A DNA stretch of 64,000 nt. Source: Poronia punctata (Eukaryota; Ascomycota; Sordariomycetes; Xylariales; Xylariaceae). Each line of letters begins with the position of its first letter. Within the stretch, counting starts at the first letter, position 1. The stretch is from NCBI GenBank assembly GCA_022579005.1, contig MU401594.1, positions 1-64,000 on the forward strand. Direction: 5' to 3'. Positions 10,467 to 22,900 of the stretch are shown here, one piece after another. Both the position numbers and the translations under genes were made by a program. The notes under the pieces were generated by a model. It made no database searches. It was given only the letters and a program-made list of their open reading frames with translations, and was not told where the DNA came from.

Positions 10467-10482
10467 CCCCCCCCCCCCCCCC
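10467..10482 (+). repeat. C16 homopolymer
   Basis: Sixteen consecutive cytosines lie about 250 bp downstream of the Zn2Cys6 gene. Confidence 0.95.
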
Positions 10483-10996
10483 TACCCATCTTAGTAGCAG
10501 ACCTCGAGGGGATAACGTTCAAAGAAAGAGCTGTTGGATAAGGGTGCCCGGCTATGTGCTATAAAATCGAACGACGAGTGGACGACCCGGATCCTCTCCT
10601 TTAGATACTCGCCAACCTATACGTATGAAACCTACCTACTTATTTGTTGATATCCGAACAACTAGCACATGTAACCACGCAACCCCTCATATTCCAACAC
10701 AAGACTTATAACTACCTGCATGCCCCCATCTGAACTACTCGTTTGAAACAAAACAAAAAGCACCCGCGACATGTTCGTTCCGCCCCTCCATCCGCTCGAC
10801 TTAATGGCAAGCGGAACGAACGGCATTCTTCATTGTCTGGTACCTGTCGAGTCAATACCAACAGGATAGATAAGTCCCAACCTAACCTACAACAATACCT
10901 ACCTACCTACCTTACCTCTGGTGTTATGCCATGCGAGATAAGACGCGATGACCGAGGTCGTTGTCGCTCTATGTATGTATATACGTACCTATCATG

Positions 10997-11033
10997 CATT
11001 CATTCATTCATTCATTCATTCATTCATTCATTC
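10997..11033 (+). repeat. (CATT)n microsatellite
   Basis: About nine consecutive CATT units. Confidence 0.95.
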
Positions 11034-11347
11034 TTTCTTGGTCCTTTTCTATTATTGGTATAGGTTGACCAGATGCCCGTCTCGAAACGAATCCTCTCGA
11101 CATACATTAAAGACCGTCCAGGATAACGATATCCGGCGTCTTCCCCCTTTTCTTATTTATTTATTTACTTCCTTTGAGCCATTGTGACCCTGGTTATTAT
11201 TGGACGTGATATTGAAAGAACGGTGACAAGACTCCTGCATGAAGGAATTATGGTTAAGGTAGATAAGCGGTGACGACAACTTTCATGCTCATATCTTGGG
11301 TCTGTCTTGTCTTTGACTAGGGACGTGATTTCCCATCGGATTAAGTA

Positions 11348-11761
11348 GCCCACCTACGTCTACCTTGAAAAATTCCTACATCCAAGGAGTTTCTCCACTT
11401 AGTGCGCATTAGCCCCCTCTCTTTACATGTTTCCATAGTACAGCGCCTTAGCATGTACCTCCTAGATTAGTACTTGTAAATAACATATATATAAGTTGTT
11501 TTTATATGTAAGTGCTTAAGTAGGTAAGTAAGTACCTAGGTAGGTAAGTAGGTAGGTAAGTAGGTAGGTAGGTAAGTAAGTAGGTAGGTAGGTAGGTAAG
11601 TAGGTAGGTATACCTAGCAGTCCTTGCATGTTAAGTCATTTTTCTATAAAATACTTAGGCAAGAGATGCTGCGTTGCGATCTGCATGCTGGCGTTAAGTA
11701 TTTAGACCTAAGTAGGGAACTCCTTAGATGTAGGAATTTTTCAAGGTAGACGTAGGTGGGC
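11348..11761. mobile_element. MITE with long TIRs and TA target duplication
   Basis: A 414-bp segment has terminal inverted repeats of roughly 43 bp (left begins GCCCACCTACGTCTACC at 11348; right ends with its complement at 11761) with a single G/A mismatch in that span. TA dinucleotides lie at both borders (11346-11347 and 11762-11763). The interior holds a TAGG/TAAG tetranucleotide array (about 11521-11610) and no coding frame. The TIR differs from that of the 3.4-kb MITE, so it is a different family, most simply a non-autonomous Tc1/mariner-like element. Confidence 0.8.
11521..11610 (+). repeat. (TAGG/TAAG)n tetranucleotide array
   Basis: This is an imperfect run of GTAG/GTAA units inside the MITE at 11348-11761. 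Confidence 0.9.
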
Positions 11762-12390
11762 TAGGATTAAGGCGGTAGATCATTATGGCCTTTAGTGGCG
11801 GCTCTATAGGGAATAGTGTTGGTGTATTCTAGGTTAGGTACATCTGCAGTTTGCTGCGACTTTTTCAAAGGTGAAACCAACCTCTGGTCTTTACATATGC
11901 AGCTTGATGCATGTGGCTAGGTTAGGTAAAAAAGGAAGAAACGCAGGAGAGTTCCTTTCCCCTTTCCCCTTTCCCACTTCCCAAGAGCTGATTTCTTCAT
12001 AGCATGAAATGACCCGGTCGCGAATTACCTATCTACGAGTATGCGCTCCAACATCGCGGCAATTAAAAGGAGATATGAGTTATATGTCTTTTATAGATTG
12101 ACTTGTAGGCATTCGAGAGATGAGAACTGGGGACCCTGAGAAATGAGAAACATGGATGGACCCTTGCTACTCCTGGCTACTTAGTAGCTAGGAGGACCAG
12201 GATCAAGGATATATGTAATAATCAAGGCAGGCAGGGAGGGCAAAGCTCCTCTTGTTCATTTTGCTGAGTAAAGTAGCTTTGAGACCCTGGCTTTTTCATT
12301 CGTCAGAAATTCGCTAGAGAATAATTACCAGTTTTGTCTCTCCTTATGGCGAGCACGTACTCGTAGGGTTTAAATAGTTGTCTCACTGCG

Positions 12391-12412
12391 CATCATCATC
12401 ATCATCATCATC
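12391..12412 (+). repeat. (CAT)7 microsatellite
   Basis: Seven CAT units. The surrounding 11764-12895 stretch has no gene that I can support; small frames at 12415-12627 and 12725-12934 lack features. Confidence 0.9.
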
Positions 12413-12895
12413 GTATGTTGTTATCAACACGACCGCTATCTACAAGTAGACCACCTACAAGTGCAGAGGTACATGTTTTCGTGTCTCTGGCTACGACCTT
12501 ATGCCAAGAAATCATAGCTTCGCGTCATCCACGCCCAGTTATACAATCGGGTTTCTTGGTTCTTGGTTTCTTGGTTGGCTTGAGTTCTTTGCATGAAGCC
12601 AGTGCAGTGGTACTAAATTCTGGTTGATCATCCACGGTTAGCCATTTGTACTACTCTCCACTCCCTGCTTAGCCAACACCTTCCATACTGTACAAATAAA
12701 CACTGCTAGTTATGTAATTACGACTTGACGTGTAGGGCTTATCAGAGCCTATCTAAGACCGTTGATTATTGCACATTTGTTTGTATTTTGATTCTGGTTA
12801 CCGTAAGCCCCCGAAAACCGAGCCGTAAGGTTAAGAAGATAGTTCCTGAATGGAAGCAATGTGATGTCGGGTGTCCTCTTGAAACGGAGTATATA

Positions 12896-15711
12896 GATGA
12901 CCTAAGGTTAACCCCCCCCCCCTGTAACCTGTAGATTACCCATGCTCACCTGTAGGTTACCCACTTCTTGGCATGTACTTAAAAGTGGGTCGGTACTTGG
13001 AATTTTAAGGAAATTATTTTTGCAAAATATGCATTTTTAAAAAAAGTTTTTTTTTTTTTAGCTTATGCTACTTTATAGTTGCTTAAAAGCCTTAAAATTA
13101 AATTTTTTAAAAAAATAAAATAAAATTTATATTTTTTCTTTTAATATTAAGCTAAAAATATAAATATATATAATTAAAAGCTATTAATTTATATATTTAA
13201 GTTTTATAATATTTAAATTTATAAATAAATATAAAAAGATTAATTTATAAAATATAATAAATAAACTATATAACTTATATATAAAAATAGTAAAATTTTA
13301 TTAAATATATAGTATTTTATAAAATATATAGTAATTTATTAAATATATAGTATTTTATTAAATATTTAAATATATATAATTATTATAATAAAACTTTTAA
13401 AGTAAAGTTTAATTATATATAAAATATTAGTTTAGCTTTAATAATTATAAAATATTATTTAAAATAATATTATATAAATTTAATTAATTATAAAATAATA
13501 AAAAGTAGTTAAAAAAGTAAACTTATTAATTTATATAAATAAGTAAATATAAGCTTAGTAATTATTTATTTTAAGCTTTAATAATAAATATTAAATATAA
13601 AATAAAAATAATAATTATATAGTTTTTAAATATTAATAGTTATATATATATTTTAAAATAATAAATATAATTAATATAATATTAATATAATAAATAATTT
13701 AATAATAAAAGTTAAACTAATTAAAACCTATTATATTATAAATATATATTTTATAAAAATACTTAAAAACTTAATATAAAAAAAATTAAATATAAGTTTA
13801 TTATTTATTATTAAAGTATATAATAATTTAAAATAGAAATATTAAATTATAAATTAGTATTTAATTATTTTATATAAGTATTAAAATAATATTATTATAA
13901 TAATTATAAAACTAATTTTATAAAAAAATAAGTTTATAAAGTAAATTAAGTGCTTTATAACAATTTAAATTTTTTTAAAAAATTGCTTTATAAAATAAGT
14001 TTATTAGCTATTATATAAACTTACTTTTTAAAAAATGCATATTTTATAAAAATAATTTTTTTAAAATTTTAAGTATTAACTTACTTTTAAGTATATACTA
14101 AAAAGTAAATAACTTATAAAAAGTATATAAATAACTTAAAGTTAACCTTTTTTTTATAACTTATAAATTACTTATATTTACTTATAAATTATTTATTTTT
14201 TAATATATACTTAAAAATAAATTAGTACTTAAAAATTTTAAAAGATTGTATTTAAATGTTTTTTTTTAAAAAGTAGTTTTATATATTAGCAAGTTAACTT
14301 ACTTTATAAAGCAATTTTTAAAATTTATATTTTTAAAATAATATAAAAATTAAATTAATACTAGTATATAGTATATAGTATTTAATTTAATAAAATTAGT
14401 TTTAAAAACTTAATTTTTATAATTATTATAATAACATTAGTTTAATACTTAATTATATAAAAAGTTTAATTATTTAATTTAAATTTAATATTTCTTTTAA
14501 TTAATATAATTATATTAACTAGACGTTTTATTATAAATATATAAACAACTATAAATATATATAAATTATAAGTTTATTTTATAAAAGTATTTTCTTTTTT
14601 TATTTATTATAATTAAATTATATATTTAATATATATTACTATTATATTACCTTTATATTATTAAAGCTTTGCTATTATTAGTAAAGAAGCTTATATTTAA
14701 TTAGCTTTATAAATTAAATAAGCTTATTTTAGCTCTATTTTTTTATTAATAAATAATTTATTTATATATTTTATTTATTATAATTAAACTAAATTTCTTA
14801 TATATTATTAAAATAAATAAATATATATTTAATAAAATATTAAATATTTAATAAAAACAACTCTTTTATTTTATATATATATAATATTAAATTAATATAA
14901 TTATAATATATTATTTAAAATAATATTATATTAAACATAATTAATTAAAACAAAAAGAATTTAGCTAAAAAGCTACTTTTTTAAACTTATATAGCTATAA
15001 ATAATTAAATTATAATTAATATAGTTAATAGTATTAACTAAGATTTTAATTTATATAACTTTTATTTTAAATAAAGATTTAAAATAAATAAATAATAATA
15101 ATTTAAAATAAACTATTAACCTTTTAAAATCTTTATTTAAAATAAAAGATATTAAAATTAAAAGAGTATATCTTTTAAGTACTATATTAAAAAGTTTAAA
15201 AGCTAATATATTATTAACTTTATATATAATATATATTTATATAGCTAAATATATTATTTAAAAAATATTTTTATTTTAAAAGCTTTATATATATATATAG
15301 CTTTTAAAATAAAAATATTTATTAAATAATAAACTTTAATATATATATTTTATTTTATATTATTTAAACAATTTATATTTAAAAAGCTTTTATTATTTTT
15401 AAATATAAGTTATATAGCTTATTTATTATACTTTATAAAGTATAAAACTATAAATAGTTTATTTTATTTTATTTTATTTTTACTTTTATTTTATTAGGTT
15501 TTTTTTATTTTTTTTATTTTTTTTAAAACAGTTTTAAAGAACTACAAGGTAGCATTGGCTAAAACTTTTATAAAAGGTTTTTTAAAAAAAAAAAAATTTC
15601 TAGAATTCTTAAGTACCGACCTACTTTTAAGTACATGCCAAGAAGTGGGTAACCTACAGGTGAGCATGGGTAATCTACAGGTTACAGGGGGGGGGTTAAC
15701 CTCAGGTCATC
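12896..15711. mobile_element. 2.8-kb TIR element with AT-saturated interior
   Basis: Inverted repeats of about 110 bp bound this element (left 12896-13005, right 15602-15711), starting GATGACCT[A/G]AGGTTAAC, then a C-run (11 on the left, 9 on the right) and CTGTAACCTGTAGATTACCC. Apart from the C-run length, I see only two differences, both G/A transitions, before similarity fades at about 13010. The interior (about 13020-15600) is extremely A+T rich with no open frame of note, as expected of a heavily point-mutated transposon. In 13141-13560 all 8 cytosines counted are in ApCpT or GpCpT. I could not define a target-site duplication, so the exact ends may be off by a few bases. The superfamily is unknown. 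Confidence 0.8.
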
Positions 15712-17540
15712 ATATCTGTCCTTGAAACTTCACGTAACATTCTGTCTGGATCCCTGGCCGAGCACTTTGCCCATTCCGAATCCGGGCAGCTAGTCGGGAT
15801 CGACCCTAGACCAACCATTAGCGTGATGATATTCAGAAGGAACCCCACTTCCAAGTCGTTTTTATCCCCTTTCAGTTTAATGCTACAAGATACGGGGGTC
15901 TAGCCGCCAAAAACAATGTACTTTTTAGCAAGGGGACTCCTACATCCGGTTAGTAAAAACATAGCACATCTGGAGAATTCTCAGAAGCTCCCCACAGCTT
16001 CAACTTCTAAATGCAGCTTCTGCAGGAGCAATCGATGAAAATGAAGCATGGCAATTGGTCATCACATCCTCGTCACAACGCATATCATTCTCACCTGGGG
16101 AAGCTCCCCACCGGGCGCTTCACATGTGCGGTTGGCCCCGATCATGAAGTTTGGGAGGAGGAATGCTTACCCAGTACTTCAAACAACGGTGAGAGCAGAT
16201 AGATAAATACCTACAGCTAACTTGCAGTCTTGGACCTCTGTCGAAACCATCGCCTGGATACACAAACAGTAGTAGGTAGTTGAGCAGTTATTTCAACCCT
16301 GGGCTGCCTGGGTGCCTGGCAACACATATACCGTGGGTCTCATGGGTGATTGGATAATAACGCTATTATTAATCTCGACATTTCAGGCACAGGATAACAG
16401 CTGTACGTACCTACGTGTACATGAAGATATCATAAACAATAATGGTAGGTGCTTATAGGTTTTCCTAGGCGTGATAGGGCAACAGTTGCAGATATTCCAC
16501 CCCCATTGCAACCCTCCCCCTCTTTAGTATACGTGTAGCGTGGCGTACACGAGATATCGACTTCGGGTACACGTAGATTACTTGATAATAGTTGCTCTAT
16601 TTCCGTAGCAGCGCAAGTGGATATTGGCGTTAGTATAAATCACAGACAAGGGCCAACGCGTAGTCGTATACTGTTCGGGTTTAGTGTACCCATGCTAATG
16701 AATGGGACGACTCGACAAGATCGCCGCCAATTGGACGATGATATGGCCCTCTTAACCGGCTCCATTTTGGTCGTCCGTTCCTGCATCGACAGCAGCACAA
16801 GGGGTACAAACGTACCATTGCCAGGCACAAAGCACGAGACACAAGGCAGGTCTTGTCCAGCGACTTTGTTGGAGCCAACCGGACACAGGTTCACCGCCGC
16901 TCCAATCCATTCAACTTGTTTTCATCAACTCGCTCTGGGCTTTTCGTCTTCTAAATACATCCCGCGTGGCGTTGTCTTCAGCCAAATTACCAGCAGAATT
17001 ATATTCCTTGCATTTGCATGCGTGCGTGCCTGCTTGCCTGACACGTTTTCTTCAGAGTAGAGTTGTCACTGCTACATATGACCTAACCTAACCTAACCTA
17101 ACCTTACCTTTCATATTACCTTAATTCCCTACCCTTTACCTTGCCTTATTTACTCTCTATAGCTTCGTTTTCCCTCGAGTTCACTCTTCGAATTTCTTCT
17201 CCTTCTTCGCCCCTTCCCTCTTTCGAGTCAAGAACCAGTGCTATTTGAAGTCGTCGGGACGCGCCTATCCCTGTCCCTTTTAGGCCCGACACGCCATAGA
17301 CCCAGTTGACAGAAGTGGTCGCCATTTTCCGGCAAACTTCCTGACTCTTCGCCTCGGAAGCCAGTTATTTTCGGATGCCGAACTGTGTTGAACAAAGAAT
17401 CGCAACGTCATCTCGCACCCTCTTTTGTTGAGGGCTCATTTGCCTTACCGAGCTAGCAACCTCTTCTTTTAATCACGGTCTCCAGTTATTTTTAGAAAAA
17501 CTTTTGGAGGAACTGCTTTCGTCTTGTCCTGTTCTGTTGC
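15712..17540. other. Intergenic / long leader, no gene recognised
   Basis: A 147-codon frame at 16617-17060 and a shorter one at 16011-16202 have no motif and no gene-like context, so I leave them out as genes. The final few hundred bases are pyrimidine-rich and probably include the promoter and 5' leader of the next gene. Confidence 0.5.
17081..17110 (+). repeat. (ACCTA)n pentamer array
   Basis: Four ACCTA units followed by two ACCTT units. It resembles the ACCTA/TAGGT motif scattered through most intergenic regions of this window. Confidence 0.85.
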
Positions 17541-17723
17541 ATGTTAACAACCGGATTTGCAAACCGAATTCAAAGTCACACCAGCTTCTATCCGAGCAGC
17601 TCTCCGTCGGATAATTGTCCGATCCCTACTTACTGTTCGGCAAGCGGTGGACATGGCATCCTTGCAAGCTACCCGTTCCCAGCCGTCTGTTCACAACAAA
17701 CCGTCACACCATGCGCTTTTTGA
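17541..17723 (+). promoter_or_regulatory. Upstream ORF overlapping the next gene's start
   Basis: An ATG at 17541 opens a 60-codon frame ending at TGA 17721-17723. It is in a different frame and overlaps the ATG of the main coding sequence at 17653. If the mRNA 5' end lies upstream, initiation here would bypass the main start and lower its translation. Whether the transcript includes 17541 is unknown. Confidence 0.45.
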
Positions 17724-18708
17724 CGGCTTCAGTTGGCTAGAGGCGAGCCCTGATCTGGACCTTCGCCTCACGTTGGACGAGACTCGTATCGAAACAAAGC
17801 CCTCGAGACCCACGACGACTACAGGGCCGCCGCCGTCGTCCTTTCGTCGTCGTCTCTCTACAACCAAAGTACCCTTCGGCCGTGCTTCCATTTCGTCCAG
17901 TCGCCCGGCCACGAGAGACTCTTCTACGCCCCGGCCACCGCCTGTAGCGACACATCTGCCCCATGCGACCCATGCGCGTCGGAAATCGCGAGCCCTTTCC
18001 CTCATTACACCCAAGCATAATAAGCCCTCGGTCGCATCTATCGACCCGGCAGCTGCTCACTACCAGGATCCTGAAGCTCGCCACAAACTGCGATCTTATT
18101 TGGCTTCCCCTCAGAAGTTTGACGAGGCTCTTCAGTTCGGCTTTCCCTCGAACAAGCCACGCCCGGCTGAGTTGCCGAATGGCGTGACAAGGAGGAGCAG
18201 GAGCTTTTCTCGAGACTTGTTCATGGCCAGCTCAGAGAAGCTCAAGACATTCTTGGCAGACGATAACTCTTCCGTTCATAGCGACGGATCCTCCGTCTCA
18301 GATGGCGACTCCCCTAGAACACCTCATACCCCCGAAAGGCATTTACAAGGTGTCAAGCCATTTCACCTTCCCAGCGAAGCTACCGTCCTCCCGACGAAAG
18401 TCGCTGGGGGCGAGGAGGCAGGAGCGGTGGCGTCTCGGGAGATGACGCTACGAATGACATTGACGCGACCCGATCTGCGATCCTGTCAAGACCAGCCCAG
18501 GGCTTGGCGGCAAGGTCCTCTGCCGCGCCAGGCGAGCCATTCTTCTCACTCACGATCGTGCCGAACCGCCACACCGGTCTCACCTGCCGAGTCGAAAGAC
18601 ACGACGCAGGAGAATATGGATAAAATATTTGCCGATATCGACCGGGAACTGAGTTCGTCATCGGAAGGAATCGTCAAGCGTTTCTGGAACCGAGTACGCC
18701 GAAACTAA
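17653..18708 (+). CDS. Low-complexity fungal protein of unknown function
   Basis: Intronless frame of 351 aa starting MASLQATRSQ. The frame is open further upstream, but the first ATG in frame is at 17653. The N-terminal LFDGFSWLEASPDLDLRL and the central SYLASPQKFDEALQFGFPS segments are the ordered parts. Between and after them the protein is rich in Ser, Pro, Thr and Arg (for example RRRLSTTKVPFGRASISSSR), with a C-terminal basic FWNRVRRN. I recognise the general look of a conserved filamentous-fungal phosphoprotein but no catalytic domain. It may be a regulatory or scaffold protein with multiple phosphorylation sites. An overlapping upstream ORF may limit its translation. Confidence 0.72.
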   Translation: MASLQATRSQPSVHNKPSHHALFDGFSWLEASPDLDLRLTLDETRIETKPSRPTTTTGPPPSSFRRRLSTTKVPFGRASISSSRPATRDSSTPRPPPVATHLPHATHARRKSRALSLITPKHNKPSVASIDPAAAHYQDPEARHKLRSYLASPQKFDEALQFGFPSNKPRPAELPNGVTRRSRSFSRDLFMASSEKLKTFLADDNSSVHSDGSSVSDGDSPRTPHTPERHLQGVKPFHLPSEATVLPTKVAGGEEAGAVASREMTLRMTLTRPDLRSCQDQPRAWRQGPLPRQASHSSHSRSCRTATPVSPAESKDTTQENMDKIFADIDRELSSSSEGIVKRFWNRVRRN

Positions 18709-19928
18709 AACTGTTTCCACTTTCGGTGCGACTGACTCGCCGCCATCTAAAAATTAAAGACTGTCAGCATGCCGGGAAGATAAGAGTCACGCTAGGACCT
18801 TCTCTTGCTGCTCAGTCAGCATTTCAAAACTCGACATGATAGTCATCAAGCTCGTCGCTGCCAAGCGACTCCTCTTCTTCTACACATTACCTCACGAGTG
18901 GTATACATTCTCCGCTCTTCTTATTTATCATATATCTCTTTTAAGTATACCTCATGCGCTTGTTCGACTTAGGGATGGTACGGCATGAGCGGCATTCTGC
19001 CTGGTGTTATTGACATTGGGTGGATCGATATCATTGCATGGAGTTTGGGGGGCCATCAAAGGCAAAAATACCAGACGTATCAAACGTGTCATGGAATTGT
19101 TCGGGTTGCTTTGGGTGGCCGCATTTTGTTTCTTTTGCATGGATTGACCCTGTCAAGCACATTTTTTATGATTTGTATGCCATAACAACCATTGTAAACA
19201 GATATTGTCTTTTATTCAAAATATACCTGGTCTTCTCAAAGACTAATACTTCATTCTTACAAGAACCAGGCTAATACCTACCTACCGTCTGTGCACTTGC
19301 CCACCTACCTACCTTACATTACGCTAGCATATGGCAGGCCGTTTGTAATAGATGCGTAAACAAATTATTGTGTTGTTGCCAAGGACACTTTTAAAGTTCT
19401 TGTCGACATCTAATAAAGTAAAATGAGATTAGTCATATAAACTACATAGGATAACATAACAGGATCGCAAACAAATTAATCTTGCTTTTACAAGAAACCC
19501 CTACAACGAGGAACATATATATTTATATATATATATATATATATAGGGGTTTAAGAGATGAAAATAGAAAATACAAGTACGTGTATATATATCACGTCAG
19601 GCAATAGATAGGTAAAAGTCCCTACGTATTGGCAAGTAATACAGGCAGGTCACAAACGGAGTCAATATATTTGTCTATTCTCATCCAAATATGCTCTTTC
19701 CCCGCAATTCCTACCAGCCGACGCCAATGCTATTAGAGACAAAAACCTACATGCAGAAACATCCTTAAAACTGATACAAAGGGGAGATCTGGGCCAACAA
19801 TCTTGCAAGCCACGAGTTACCAGTGACAGCTGTCATGCGTCACTGCGGCAAGAACAAGCCCAGATGGGAAATATTTGACACTGCCGTGCCGAAACACCAT
19901 TCATGTTCATACACTAACCGTCTCCTCC
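18709..19928. other. Intergenic between convergent genes
   Basis: 3' ends of the low-complexity gene (+) and vps10 (-) face each other here. The stretch contains an (TA)n run at about 19514-19545 and ACCTACCTACC motifs near 19280-19310. No gene is supported. Confidence 0.6.
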
Positions 19929-22900
19929 CTAAGCCTCGTCGTCACTATCGTCACCCAGAAGTTCTCCTTCATCCTCATCCACGATGGCGTAGTCACCTCT
20001 TCCGCGGGCAAAGCTGTCCCTTGTAGTGAACGGCCGCGTTCCATTCGAACCTAGCCAGCCGTAACGCCCACCGCTGCTGTCCCTGCCCGTGAACCTCGAA
20101 AATGCGGAACTCGCTGCTCGCCCGACACTCGACGCCAGTAGGGGCAGGGCTCCGATTACCGCCACAACTGCAGCAACGGCCATGACGGGGTACTTGACCA
20201 AAGGCGAGTCGTTGTCAAACCCGTTCTGCTCGCCCAAGCGGATCTGTCCAAAGTTGCTCTGCCAGTTGTTATAGACCCACCAGCCGACTAGCGACGCCAG
20301 TATGATGGGTGTCATCACGGCAAAGAAGATGGCCCACCCCGACACGCCGTGTTTCTTCTCAAACTCCTCTTCATGGCCGGGGCAGGGATGAACCTTGTAG
20401 ACCTTGTCTGGGTCGAATATGCCACCTTTGCAGGTAGATAAGGGGATGGGACGGAGGCCGGTGAGCTCGCGCCATTCCGTCGCGTCCGGATCATCGCGGC
20501 AGGCTTGTTCAGGGTCCTTGGGTTGAAGTCCTTCGACGAGCGTACAATAACCGTGGTTATCCAGCTCATAATTGTAGTCACTATGAATATACAGAGTTAG
20601 TTATTATATATATCGTCGACAATGATAAACCAGACCGCCACCTATAACATACCATTCATAATCCTGCCGCGTGCACTCGCAAGTCTCGACCTCGTACACG
20701 CGCTGAAGCTGCTCCGCGTTGTAGCAAGTTCTATCCTTCTTCTTGCGTAGGTATCGGTTTCGGCGACCGAATAGACAGCCATTGGGCTGCAACGGGTGTT
20801 CTGGGCTCCATAGTTCGTAATCGGATTTCTCTGCATCGTCTTCATCGTGCACACAGGGTCTGTCTGTCAGACCGGAAAAGTCAAGATTGACGACGAATAC
20901 GTGGCTTCCTTTGTACCCCCACAGGGCAAAATTTCGAGAAGATCCGGATCGCAGGGTGGTGACATCAGTAACGATTACTTCAGATTCTGAAATCTCCTTG
21001 TCTTGCCACGAGTCGCCGCCATCGAGCGAGTAGGATACTACTTTCGTCTTGGTGGCTTTTGGGACGACCACGATAATCGAGCCTTGATCTCCAGTTGACC
21101 AGAGCCAGCTGCCCTTCTTGATCTCTTTCCAGGTCAGGCCGGCATCTCGCGTCATGAAGGTGTCGGCCTCCCTGGCATCGCCGAGGACAGGCCCGACGTT
21201 ACCGGTGCCAAACATCAGACCTATAGCTGACTCGGAAGAATAGGTCTTGAGGCGGTCCTCGCGCTCGGTATAACCATGGAGGTGGAGAGCACACATTTCG
21301 TCGCCCGTTCGGCTCGAGCACGCGTACGCCTTGCCTTCGGCATCCTTCTGGGGAGGGGACAAAAAGGCCCATTCAGCTCCATCGTTGTGGCTGATCCTCG
21401 TCTGAAGGTTCTTCGGCTCCGAGTCGCTGCCCGGATTTGCGACAATGTTTACCAATACGACGCCCTCCAGCCCGAGCATCTTCTCAAAGTCGACATTCCA
21501 TGCGTCGTTGGCGTTGACGTCCGAGATGCTCATCACGTACGACGTCCCGTTGGAGTTGCTTTTCAGGATCGAACCATAGTGGCGGTTTTCTTCTTGTTCG
21601 GTTGCGACGAATAAGTTCACGGCATGGGTTGAGCTGTCAAGTACCGTATATATATTCTGGTGTGGGACGTGGAAATTAGGCGGGAAATGCGCTTCCGCGT
21701 AATGCTTTCCGTCGAGACTGGCCAGAGCTTTCAGAGTGCCCTCGCTCTCGTTCTCGGTCGCCACCACGATAAACTCGGCCATGGTGGCAAATCTGGTGAC
21801 ACGTTCCAAAGCCACGGTAAACTCCTCTTTAGGAAACTCGTCGGTATACATCAGCTGGAGCGGATTGCCCTCGACGTCGCCCGTCTCATGTGCCCTAGCG
21901 GAGCAAAGGATCTGGGACTCGCTACGGAACTTGTACGCTTTGTTGCCCGTGAACTCGCAACGATTCACGTAGCGAGCTAGGGTGTTCCAGTTATCGCCAC
22001 GATCCATGGAAATCGCTGCCTCGGCATGACATTTCTCCTCGATGCACTTCTCGCCATGCCATATGATCCAGTCTGGACGGTTCGGATGGAACGAGAAGGG
22101 CGTCATCCCCGACTTCCTGTCTAGCGGGTAGGGGACTTCGAAATAATCGAAGCTTTTACCTCGGTTGGTTGTGTAATACACATTCTTTTTCGTCGTCAGG
22201 AAGAAGACCATGTCTTTGACATACGTGTGGGTGATGATGTTGGTTATGCCCTTGTCTTTGAGCTCCTTGGGTGCCTTCCAGGTTTTTCCGTGATCATGCG
22301 TAACGAAGATGTTCCCAGGAGCTTCATGTAACTTTGTTGGCATCGCAATAATCGTTTCATCCTCCGATTCACTCAGGTCACCGCGTTCGAGATAGTGCTT
22401 GTCAATGTGGTCAAACTCCCCTTTGAAGGCGTGGAAAGTGACGTCGGTCTCACCACTACCGCTACCACCACCTCCGCCAGGGCGCTTCTTAGCGTCGGAG
22501 CACTTCCACTTCTTCTTTTTATCTTTCTGGCTGCCGTCTGTCCGCTTGCACTGGTTCCCCGGTATGAGTCGCCAGCCGGACGGGCCCATGAATGTCTCAT
22601 CAGGGTTATCCGTTTTGCAAGCATCTTTGGGAGCCGAGACAGGGCCCTCTAGTTTGCACTCGTCACCATCTCGAACGAAATTGAAATCGCATTCGAAATC
22701 AGCATCTGTGCAATCGCAGGGAACGGGTTCCGGTAGAGCCTCCTTGAATTCGCTCTTGATGAAACATTCGGCATCTTTCTTTCGGCGATGGAACTTTTGC
22801 TTCGCACCCATTACGCATCTTGGTTTGCCGTCCTTGTCTTTACGCGCAAACCAATCCTCCATGTCGGACTCTTTACATGTAGCTTCGTGCAGGCCTTCGA

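Larger units (their letters stand above)
10215..11345. other. Intergenic with microsatellites
   Basis: No convincing gene was found. The stretch contains a C16 homopolymer, ACCT-type motifs near 10628 and 10875-10920, and a tetranucleotide array. Small frames at 10743-11187 run through these repeats and are not protein-like. Confidence 0.6.

Noticed and set aside
16617..17060. 147-codon open frame
   Set aside because: No recognisable domain, no support from context, and an equally long competing frame on the opposite strand.
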